Assembly: GCA_002351725.1 (NCBI GenBank) | Contig: DEHD01000032.1 | Coordinates: 3,193 to 14,540 of the forward strand | DNA length: 11,348 nt | Reading direction: 5' to 3' | Origin: Prevotella sp. UBA2809 | GTDB lineage: Bacteria > Bacteroidota > Bacteroidia > Bacteroidales > Bacteroidaceae | Shown here: positions 6,036-11,297 of the stretch, one piece after another | Layout: each line of letters starts with the position of its first letter | Numbering within the stretch: the stretch's first letter is position 1 | Notes under the pieces: generated by a model | Told to the model about the DNA's origin: nothing | What the model saw: only the letters and a program-made list of their open reading frames with translations | Databases searched by the model: none | Made by a program: the position numbers and the translations under genes

Positions 6036-7697
6036 CTAAAATCCAATCTTCTGTTTTTTCTTGGCAACCTCGATTGGTACGATGTCGTCGGCAGTTAGCT
6101 GGCGCCATTCCTGCTTGTCCTCAGGCTTCTGCATCACACATCTTGTGGCGTGCTGCATGTAGATGCGCTCAAGTTGGTTGGCCACGAATCGGGCGTTACC
6201 CCATGTCTGCGGGTCGCGAACCTGATATGCTTGATTCAGCATACCGCGATACTTCTCCCATGCCTGATCGGTGAAACTATACTCAAAGTCTCTGATACGA
6301 GTCTGAGTAATCTCCAGCAGCTCATCCACACTAAAGTCCACAAACTCAAACTTGTTGGGGAATCGCGACTGCAGTCCAGGATTCATCTCCAGCAGCTTCT
6401 CCATCTGATCCTTGTATCCACACAGCACCACAGCTATGTCGCGCTGACTTTCGTCGGCCAGTATGTTCATAAGTAGCTGCAATACCAGCTTTCCTGGGTC
6501 GTTATCATTCTTGCTGTTCAGCAGATAGGCCTCGTCTATCATCAGCACACCACCTTTAGCCTTTTCCAGAACCTGACGCACAGAACGCTCTTCATCGCCC
6601 CAAAGGGTTCCGATAAACGTACCGCGGTCGCATAGCACCACATGCCCCTTGGATAGTGCGCCAGCTTGATGAAGAAGCGAGCCGAATATCTTGCAGACGG
6701 TGGTCTTGCCTGTACCAGGACGACCTAAGAACACGCTATGCAGCGATACCTCATGCTGCTTGCTGTTGGGGAACAGCTCTTGCATGGTCTTGTTGTATGT
6801 AGTTAGAGCAACCAACTCGTCCATACGTCGCTTGATGTCGTCGCAACCTATCATCTTGTCGAGCTCCTCGCGAGGGTTCTCGATAGGGTCAAGAATCTCT
6901 ATGTCAACGCTCAGACCAAGGTTCTGGTCTATCGTTTCGCTCTTTGTCGTTGGAGTCACAGGCTCCTCTGGCTCTTGAGGTTCTGGTTCTTCAGCTGGAG
7001 ATTCCTCTGTATCCTCGGCTGCACAGTCTCTGGCCATCAGTCCAAACACGCCATCATTATCCTCTAGCTTGTCGTTCACAAAGTCGTAGAGCATCTGTTC
7101 GAACTCGTTGAACTCCTCATCCTCTGTCTCGTCCTTTGGCTCAGGCTTGGCATCAATACTTTCGTCAGTCACAATGTCGAAGTACACCTTTCCGGCAAGA
7201 TCATCATCAGTGTTCACGCCAGCTCTGCGCAGTTTCAGATGACTGCAGTTGCTTATCACCTTGATGCTGTTCTTTTCCCAATCATCCTCCAGCTCGTAAG
7301 CATTGTTGATGGCATCCTCGGTAAGCAGAATGCCGTATAGCTTCAGACTGGCTTGGGATTTGCGAAGTCGACTCTTCATGATTTCCATCGTCTGCTTCAG
7401 CTTCCACACAGTGCTTTCGCGAGGTTCGCAGCCTGGTTCGTATATCATCATGTCGATGTTCTGCGTCTCGTTGTAACACTGCTTTTGTTTGTGATTGCTG
7501 CATTCAACGCATACCACCACCATGTTTCTTGAGTCGGCATAAATATAAATGTCGCAGTTGTATAAGTACGGGGCAAAGCCCTTTATCCGATTAGAGTAGA
7601 CGGCATAGTTCACCGCCATAGCGTTCATGTGCTTCCAGATAGTAAGATAAGTCTGGTTCCTGAAATCGTTGATAAGTCTATTCAAATTACAATTCAT
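6036..7697 (-). CDS. AAA+ ATPase of the SpoVK/CbbX type with an uncharacterised N-terminal domain
   Basis: A 553-residue protein. Residues 1-180 form a domain I do not recognise, with a hydrophobic strand followed by an acidic residue (VVVCVECSN, Glu65). Residues 180-275 are an acidic, Pro/Glu-rich linker. The C-terminal half is an AAA+ module: Walker A GRPGTGKT (325-332), Walker B VLMIDEA (384-390), a sensor-1 stretch ending CGYKDQ (426-431), SRFPN with Arg445 as likely arginine finger, and GNAR with Arg503 as sensor 2. The GYKDQM...NPGLQSRFP and GNARF signatures are those of CbbX/SpoVK-like remodelling ATPases, which act as hexamers on protein partners; the partner here is unknown. The frame is open for 32 more codons upstream, but MNCNLNRLINDF is the more natural start. 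The gene converges on gpmI, with only 14 bases between the two stop codons. Its best promoter is about 400 bases upstream. Confidence 0.82.
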   Translation of the reverse strand: MNCNLNRLINDFRNQTYLTIWKHMNAMAVNYAVYSNRIKGFAPYLYNCDIYIYADSRNMVVVCVECSNHKQKQCYNETQNIDMMIYEPGCEPRESTVWKLKQTMEIMKSRLRKSQASLKLYGILLTEDAINNAYELEDDWEKNSIKVISNCSHLKLRRAGVNTDDDLAGKVYFDIVTDESIDAKPEPKDETEDEEFNEFEQMLYDFVNDKLEDNDGVFGLMARDCAAEDTEESPAEEPEPQEPEEPVTPTTKSETIDQNLGLSVDIEILDPIENPREELDKMIGCDDIKRRMDELVALTTYNKTMQELFPNSKQHEVSLHSVFLGRPGTGKTTVCKIFGSLLHQAGALSKGHVVLCDRGTFIGTLWGDEERSVRQVLEKAKGGVLMIDEAYLLNSKNDNDPGKLVLQLLMNILADESQRDIAVVLCGYKDQMEKLLEMNPGLQSRFPNKFEFVDFSVDELLEITQTRIRDFEYSFTDQAWEKYRGMLNQAYQVRDPQTWGNARFVANQLERIYMQHATRCVMQKPEDKQEWRQLTADDIVPIEVAKKKQKIGF

Positions 7698-8104
7698 AAC
7701 AATAATAATGGTTCTAAAAATATAAATGGTAACTAAGGTGTAAGCCCCTAAGGTATGGGGCGCAAGAGTTAATAGGCAAGCACAAATGCGCACTCACCTA
7801 AGTATAAATAAAGTCATCCTTTGTGGGGTAACTCTATCACATCATCCGAACAATTGTAGCAAAATGTATCATTATGTCAAAGATCGCATAAGCGAGAGAA
7901 TAGCGAAAGCTTGCTTTCAGCTTTTCCGAGCGTTAAGATCTTCGAGGCGAAGCCTCAAGGACGCGCAAGCCACGCTCAAAGAGCGCAAGCCCAGCAGCGC
8001 ACGACAAGGCACAAAAATGTACCGCTCGGCAGCTGTTTGCAACCATTGTCATTCTCTTCATTTTTGCTTCAATTAATTTGTTTTGTGATAGAATTATGAT
8101 TTTT
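7698..8104 (-). other. long, structured 5' leader of the AAA+ ATPase gene
   Basis: No protein gene is supported here. Between the promoter at 8111-8142 and the ATPase start lies a leader of about 400 nt. Its central part (7890-7995) is much GC-richer than its flanks and packed with complementary segments: GAAAGC/GCTTTC (7905-7918), GAGGC-GAA-GCCTC (7944-7956) and GAGCGT/ACGCTC (7928-7933 with 7972-7977). The ACGCTC strand can instead pair with GAGCG at 7981-7985. GCGCAAGCC occurs twice (7963-7971, 7983-7991). Near the coding start a further hairpin GCCCC/GGGGC lies at 7744-7761. It could be a regulatory leader, a separate small RNA or a dispersed intergenic repeat. Confidence 0.5.
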
Positions 8105-8110
8105 CGGCAG

Positions 8111-8142
8111 CAAATGTAGATATAATTTCTGATTCCACCAAA
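8111..8142 (-). promoter_or_regulatory. Bacteroidetes-type promoter upstream of the AAA+ gene leader
   Basis: On the minus strand TTTG (8139-8142), a 20-base spacer and TACATTTG (8111-8118) give a full match to the phylum consensus. Transcription would start near 8104 and run leftwards through the structured leader into the AAA+ gene. It sits just downstream of the polymerase-cassette terminator, as expected for a new transcription unit. Confidence 0.62.
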
Positions 8143-8160
8143 TATTTTTCAAGAAATCGT

Positions 8161-8204
8161 AAAAAAATCCCTTAAGCGAGCTTTATTGCTGGCTTAAGGG
8201 GATT
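8161..8204 (-). terminator. strong intrinsic terminator of the polymerase-YolD unit
   Basis: On the minus strand, AATCCCCTTAAGC (8192-8204) pairs with GCTTAAGGGATT (8166-8177) with one bulged base. The stem is about 12 bp, and a run of T (positions 8161-8167) follows. It is the clearest rho-independent terminator in the window and closes the leftward unit that starts before the polymerase. Confidence 0.85.
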
Positions 8205-8211
8205 CTCTTTT

Positions 8212-8382
8212 CTACATGCGTGAAAGTCCATCAAGTCCCTCGTAGTTGGTGATGGCCTGGCGCCACTCGTCAGGAAGAGGAATGGTTTGATGGTGTTCCA
8301 AATCGTATAGTACCATGATCGATGTGCAATGGCTTTTGACTTCTTGCGTATCGGTATCTATGATATATGAACACCTTTGCAG
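8212..8382 (-). pseudogene. 3' remnant of a gene, resembling the C-terminus of a hotdog-fold acyl-CoA/ACP thioesterase
   Basis: Directly after the TAG of the YolD-like gene, the same frame stays open for 56 more codons to a TAG at 8212-8214. The translation includes IIDTDTQEVKSHC, then VLYDLEHHQTIPLPDEWRQ and NYEGLDGL. The pattern of two beta-strands, a YD(L/Y)E stretch and I/P-x-P-(D/E)-E-W-R resembles the C-terminal end of YbgC/FadM-type (4HBT) thioesterases as I recall them. No catalytic N-terminal part is present, so it would be a dead fragment. A separate 34-residue ORF could start at the ATG at 8316, or the segment could be the second half of an interrupted YolD-like gene. The thioesterase assignment is an inference from memory. 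Confidence 0.4.
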
Positions 8383-8556
8383 CTACTTTTCCTCAAAAAG
8401 GCTTTCATTCGCTTGAGTCGCCTCTTTGATGGAATCTTCATAGCCAGTCAAAGCTGCAAACGGTGCAAACTGCGCTGCACGATTCCACATCGACATTTGA
8501 GGATGTCGCTTCGACACGTGATGTGGCAGATGAATGATATCTTCGTAGTTACTCAT
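8383..8556 (-). CDS. short YolD-like protein, partner of the Y-family polymerase, probably truncated
   Basis: A 57-residue protein whose N-terminus (YEDIIHLPHHVSKRHPQMS, then RAAQFAPFAALTGYEDSIKEA) is the highly conserved signature of YolD-like proteins. These are small proteins, common in Firmicutes and their phages, encoded next to Y-family polymerases of the UvrX type. Its ATG overlaps the polymerase TGA as ATGA, so the two are translationally coupled. The usual family length is about 110-130 residues, with a C-terminal beta-rich half; here translation stops at an amber codon after EEK. The protein is therefore either a truncated form or a naturally short Bacteroidetes version. Its molecular job is not established; a role with the polymerase in damage tolerance is inferred from gene pairing. 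Confidence 0.75.
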   Translation of the reverse strand: MSNYEDIIHLPHHVSKRHPQMSMWNRAAQFAPFAALTGYEDSIKEATQANESLFEEK

Positions 8557-10070
8557 GCCTTATGTCCTCCTATCTGTTCATTACGCTCTTTGGCTGTGGC
8601 ACCATCAGAAAAATTAAGACCTCTAAGGATGGCATTCTTTCCAAAGCGCTGCTTGATTTTGAGTTGTACTTCCTGAATACGACGTTCCTTTTCCAAACGA
8701 TCTTGTTCCTCCTGCTTCTGCTTTTTCAAAGCCTCATAGTCGGTGAACAAATCCAACTGCTGTGGCTCTGTATGCTGAGCTGCAGCAACTGTCTCAGGCA
8801 CTACATGGTTGACTGTCAGGTTCAGACGGCGGATAAGCAGATCAGGATTCACCAATCTGTTAAAGAGTTCTGCTGCAGCCGTCATCATCAAGTTCGATGA
8901 TGATGTCATCGTGTCGAAGTTCCAGGTACCATGGGCATGCTTCGGCACGGCCTTACCATAGTAGTTAGTGGTAATCTCGCCATGATACTTGTCTCGTATC
9001 TCTGGACGACTAAGACTCTCGGCATCATAACCTACCGTCAGTACAATCTGGTCTGTCACCATTCGCTTTGACACAAGACTGAGAGCCATGCCTTCTGCCA
9101 TCTCCTTAATCACTACTCTGGCTTTCTCGAAGTCATAAGGCTCCTGCAGCACCTGCCCGCTGCTGAACGAATTGGTTTCAGGACGATAGGCTTTTACATC
9201 AGCTATCGTACAGGGTTCCCAGCCCCAGGCATGGTCAATCAAAAGTTCGGCATTAACACCAAACATTTGATATAGCAGTTCCTCGTTCTGAATAGACAGA
9301 CGGGCCAGCTTTCCCATGGTATCGATGCCGTACATAGCTAACTTATTGGCAATGCCTTTGCCCACTCGCCAGAACTTGGTGATTGGTCTGTAATCCCATA
9401 GTTCTCGTCGATACGACATCTCGTCGAGTTCTGCAATGCGCACACCATCTTTATCGGCAGGCATCTTCTTGGCCACAATATCCATCGCCACTTTGCAGAT
9501 ATACATATTGCTACCGATGCCTGCTGTAGCTGTGATACCCGTCTGCTTCAACACGTCGCGTATCATGGTCATAGCCAACTCATGGGCGGTCATCTTGTAA
9601 GTACCAAGATACGCCGTTACATCCATAAACACCTCGTCAATGCTATATACGTGAATATCTTCAGGCGCGATATACTTCAGATATACACTATACACCTTAC
9701 TGCTAACCTCTATATAATGGGCCATCTGAGGTGGCGCTGCAATGTAATCCACCGCCCAATCGGGATGTGCTTTCAACTCATGGTCAAAGACTGACTTGCC
9801 TGTAAGCCTGTGCTGTGCAGTTTGCGACTGGCGCTGATAGTTCACCTCACGAACTTTCTGCACCACCTCAAACAGTCGGGCACGCCCACCTACACCATAG
9901 GCTTTCAGACTGGGAGACACAGCAAGACAAATGGTTTTCTCTGTCCTGCTCACATCGGCCACCACGAGATTGGTGGTCAGTGGGTCAAGCCCTCTGTCCA
10001 CACACTCTACTGAAGCATAAAAACTCTTCAGATCGATGGCTACGTATGTTCGCTGCGTACCTTGCATCAT
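8553..10070 (-). CDS. Y-family translesion DNA polymerase (UmuC/UvrX-like)
   Basis: A 505-residue error-prone polymerase predicted to copy past damaged bases. Visible elements: IDLKSFYASVEC with metal-binding Asp13, YSIDEVFMD with catalytic Asp145 and Glu146, TAGIGSNMYICKVAMD (182-197) of the palm, and a helix-hairpin-helix thumb around 236-258. A little-finger domain follows to about residue 425. QLDLF at 438-442 is a canonical beta-clamp binding motif, and a Lys/Glu/Gln-rich coiled coil (about 445-475) follows. Segments such as VYSIDEVF, GVRIAELDEMSYRR and FGVNAELLIDHAWGWEPC recall Clostridia-type polymerases that pair with YolD rather than E. coli DinB. The first two codons are both ATG; either may be used. 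It overlaps the YolD-like gene by ATGA. No LexA site could be recognised. Confidence 0.93.
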   Translation of the reverse strand: MMQGTQRTYVAIDLKSFYASVECVDRGLDPLTTNLVVADVSRTEKTICLAVSPSLKAYGVGGRARLFEVVQKVREVNYQRQSQTAQHRLTGKSVFDHELKAHPDWAVDYIAAPPQMAHYIEVSSKVYSVYLKYIAPEDIHVYSIDEVFMDVTAYLGTYKMTAHELAMTMIRDVLKQTGITATAGIGSNMYICKVAMDIVAKKMPADKDGVRIAELDEMSYRRELWDYRPITKFWRVGKGIANKLAMYGIDTMGKLARLSIQNEELLYQMFGVNAELLIDHAWGWEPCTIADVKAYRPETNSFSSGQVLQEPYDFEKARVVIKEMAEGMALSLVSKRMVTDQIVLTVGYDAESLSRPEIRDKYHGEITTNYYGKAVPKHAHGTWNFDTMTSSSNLMMTAAAELFNRLVNPDLLIRRLNLTVNHVVPETVAAAQHTEPQQLDLFTDYEALKKQKQEEQDRLEKERRIQEVQLKIKQRFGKNAILRGLNFSDGATAKERNEQIGGHKA

Positions 10071-10091
10071 GCCTAGTTATCTAAAAGCGCA

Positions 10092-10099
10092 CAAAATTA
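10092..10099 (-). promoter_or_regulatory. probable -7 box for the polymerase gene
   Basis: TAATTTTG on the minus strand matches TAnnTTTG, 21 bases upstream of the polymerase start. No clear TTTG is found 19-21 bases further upstream, so the promoter may be weak or need an activator. Confidence 0.42.
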
Positions 10100-10163
10100 C
10101 AAAAAAATATCCATATACCCTGATAATTACATCAGCATTTCTATATTTTTTCTTTTTTTTCAG

Positions 10164-10171
10164 TACCTTTG
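10164..10171 (+). promoter_or_regulatory. -7 box of a plus-strand promoter facing the HU/smalltalk operon
   Basis: TACCTTTG followed by CACCC is the most common form of the Bacteroidetes -7 element and is identical to the tRNA promoter box at 78-85. The -33 region is T-rich (TTTC at 10138-10141, 22 bases upstream) but not perfect. Transcription would begin near 10178 into a region without a gene. Confidence 0.5.
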
Positions 10172-10177
10172 CACCCA

Positions 10178-10254
10178 GAGTATTTTACCATGTTATAGTA
10201 TTAGTTTAGTTATATACGAATAAAGACCTGCCGCAATGACAGGCCTTTTCTTTT
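10178..10254 (+). ncRNA. candidate small RNA of about 75 nt
   Basis: Between the plus-strand -7 box and a terminator-like hairpin with a T-rich tail (TTTTCTTTT, 10246-10254) there is no usable reading frame: the only ATG, at 10190, is followed at once by a stop codon. A promoter and terminator framing about 75 non-coding bases is the usual look of a small RNA gene. Its 3' part is antisense to the 3' end of the HU/smalltalk transcript. The exact start is estimated from promoter spacing. Confidence 0.35.
10222..10248 (-). terminator. intrinsic terminator after the smalltalk gene, possibly bidirectional
   Basis: On the minus strand AAAGGCCTG pairs with CAGGTCTTT (one G-U pair, 9 bp in all) across a 9-base loop, 7 bases after the smalltalk stop. 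On the plus strand the same stem has one A-C mismatch, but the T-run after it (10246-10254) is better. Both converging transcripts could end here. Confidence 0.65.
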
Positions 10255-10255
10255 G

Positions 10256-10357
10256 CTACATACCCATGCAACTCGTGGCACCAAGTGCCGTTACTATCGC
10301 TGTAGCTACAGATGCGATAATCTGTACGATGAACTTGAATGTTTCTCTCTTAGTCAT
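10256..10357 (-). CDS. 'smalltalk' micro-protein, 33-residue lipoprotein-like peptide
   Basis: The 33-residue product starts MTKRETFKFIVQIIASVATA and ends GATSCMGM. A charged N-terminus, one hydrophobic segment (about 8-26) and a C-terminal A-T-S-C motif match the very short Bacteroidetes proteins called smalltalk, as I recall them. These typically lie directly downstream of HU-family genes, as here. The terminal SC resembles a lipobox, so after processing only about four residues would remain; the function is not known. It is separated from the HU gene by 81 bases containing a strong hairpin and followed by an intrinsic terminator. Confidence 0.85.
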   Translation of the reverse strand: MTKRETFKFIVQIIASVATAIVTALGATSCMGM

Positions 10358-10405
10358 GGTATTAATTTTTAAATTTAATCACTTTTATAATTTTTACATT
10401 GTGCA

Positions 10406-10433
10406 AAGGGTAGGGGCTTAGCCCCTGACCCTT
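10406..10433 (-). other. very stable hairpin between the HU and smalltalk genes
   Basis: On the minus strand AAGGGT and AGGGGC pair with GCCCCT and ACCCTT, giving a 12-bp stem with one bulged C and a three-base loop. It begins 5 bases after the HU stop codon. The following bases (TGCACAATG) contain no T-run, so an attenuating, RNA-stabilising or processing role is more likely than full termination. Confidence 0.7.
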
Positions 10434-10438
10434 AGCGC

Positions 10439-10978
10439 TTAATCTCCCTCGCCTGGGACGTCACCTGATGGCTGGGTGTTTCCGCCACCATTGCCACCAC
10501 CGTTCTGATTTCCGCTCTCGGGATCCTCGATGTCACCGCTGTCGCCGCTGGTAACGCGCTTCACCTCCTTACCGTTGCGGTCGATACAGGTAATCTGGAT
10601 GGCGGTGTTCTTCAGCTCGTCCTTCAGTGACACCGATGGGGTGAAGATGATGCGGCGGGTGCTGATGAGTCCAGCCTTCACGTCCTCAACCTTATCTACC
10701 GCCTTCGAGCGCAATCCGAATCGCATGGTGCCCAGTCCAGGGATGGCTACCGAGTGGCCCTCAGTGGCCCACGCCTTGATCACCTGTCCAGCTGCGTCCC
10801 AACAAGCCTTCATTACGCCTTCCATCACGCCGCTGCGCTGTGCAGCTTCCTTGATCACCTTTTCCTGATTCAGCGCGGTGTACAGGTCGGGACTCAATAC
10901 GTAGCGATACTCACCTTTGTCGTTAGGATCGTTTGAAAACTTCAGTAGCTTCTCTACTGCCTTTACTTTAAGTGCCAT
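10439..10978 (-). CDS. HU-family (HU-HIG type) DNA-binding protein
   Basis: A 179-residue histone-like protein. Residues 1-130 match the HU-like HIG fold of Bacteroidetes: a basic, hydrophobic first strand (MALKVKAVEK), a helical dimerisation region (about 37-70) and the HU saddle strand VAIPGLGTMRFGL (77-89). RSKAVDKVEDVKAGLISTRRI (90-110) follows, where the DNA-binding arm is expected, then the closing strand IIFTPSVSLKDEL. The tail (about 143-179) is of low complexity, rich in Gly, Asn, Ser, Asp and Glu, and acidic, which is unlike canonical 90-residue HU. Such proteins bend or coat DNA; a specific target cannot be read from the sequence. It heads a two-gene unit with the smalltalk gene and has a leader of about 165 nt behind a consensus promoter. 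An amidase gene that often accompanies this pair elsewhere is not seen here. Confidence 0.9.
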   Translation of the reverse strand: MALKVKAVEKLLKFSNDPNDKGEYRYVLSPDLYTALNQEKVIKEAAQRSGVMEGVMKACWDAAGQVIKAWATEGHSVAIPGLGTMRFGLRSKAVDKVEDVKAGLISTRRIIFTPSVSLKDELKNTAIQITCIDRNGKEVKRVTSGDSGDIEDPESGNQNGGGNGGGNTQPSGDVPGEGD

Positions 10979-11014
10979 AATTTTGTTTTAATTAAAAGGG
11001 TTGTAAAATTTATT

Positions 11015-11039
11015 CCTCTTCCTTAAAACCTCTTCCTTA
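11015..11039. repeat. tandem pair of an 11-base direct repeat in the HU leader
   Basis: CCTCTTCCTTA occurs twice (11015-11025 and 11029-11039) with a period of 14 bases. On the minus strand it reads as purine-rich TAAGGAAGAGG, 36-60 bases upstream of the HU start and inside the predicted transcript. It could be a protein-binding site on DNA or RNA, or chance. Confidence 0.55.
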
Positions 11040-11077
11040 GTCGTAGTTTTGCGGTGTTAGCCTCGGAAATTTTTCTG

Positions 11078-11087
11078 GTAGGCCTAC
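11078..11087. repeat. 10-base perfect palindrome in the HU leader
   Basis: GTAGGCCTAC is a perfect palindrome about 100 bases upstream of the HU start codon. It lies inside the predicted leader of the HU transcript. No function can be assigned from the sequence. Confidence 0.35.
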
Positions 11088-11151
11088 AAAAAATATTCCT
11101 CCGGCTTGTTCGCAATTTTTAGATGCTTTTCTTGGTCTTGCATCTGTGATG

Positions 11152-11183
11152 CAAAGGTACAAAAAATATTTGAATTATGCAAA
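11152..11183 (-). promoter_or_regulatory. Bacteroidetes-type promoter of the HU/smalltalk operon
   Basis: On the minus strand TTTG (11180-11183), a 20-base spacer and TACCTTTG (11152-11159) exactly fit the consensus, with the same spacing as the tRNA promoter at the left edge. The start would be near 11145, giving a leader of about 165 nt. The -33 box is part of a 9-bp inverted repeat (11164-11188). The start-site region holds two overlapping hairpins, AGATGC/GCATCT and GCATC-TGT-GATGC (11121-11152). Confidence 0.72.
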
Positions 11184-11188
11184 TATTT
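11164..11188. promoter_or_regulatory. 9-bp inverted repeat over the HU promoter, candidate operator
   Basis: AAATATTTG (11164-11172) and CAAATATTT (11180-11188) are perfect inverted copies separated by 7 bases, and cover the -33 element and most of the spacer. The geometry suits a dimeric helix-turn-helix regulator. The half-sites are A/T-only except for one G/C, so chance is not excluded. Confidence 0.45.
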
Positions 11189-11238
11189 CGGCAATTATTT
11201 TCGAAAAATTTTCGAAAGCAAATGTCTTAGCCTGAAAT

Positions 11239-11297
11239 ACGTTGACTCCTGCCAAACCTTTTAAAAGTTAAAAAGAGTTATGAGAAAAGGTCAACGT
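11239..11297. repeat. 8-bp inverted repeat flanking the transposase start codon
   Basis: ACGTTGAC (11239-11246) and GTCAACGT (11290-11297) are perfect inverted copies on either side of the start codon at 11280. The left copy sits in a segment (CTGAAATACGTTGACTCC) that could be close to an insertion-sequence end. The pair may restrain translation or bind transposase. No terminal repeat can be verified within the window. Confidence 0.35.

Noticed and set aside
7698..7793. Extended, hydrophobic N-terminus of the AAA+ ATPase (32 codons)
   Set aside because: It looks like a signal-anchor by chance in an A/T-rich leader; the inner start gives a natural soluble N-terminus. Not fully excluded, because the frame is open.
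7963..7991. Two copies of GCGCAAGCC as a CRISPR-like or tandem repeat array
   Set aside because: Only two 9-base copies with a 20-base period inside a hairpin region; no array, spacers or cas genes.
7786..8076. Plus-strand open frame of 96 codons in the AAA+ leader
   Set aside because: The product is low-complexity and basic, derived from the hairpin-rich GC segment; no plus-strand promoter or family resemblance is seen.
10236..10421. Plus-strand open frame of 61 codons over the smalltalk gene
   Set aside because: It is antisense to the recognised smalltalk peptide and spans the inter-gene hairpin.
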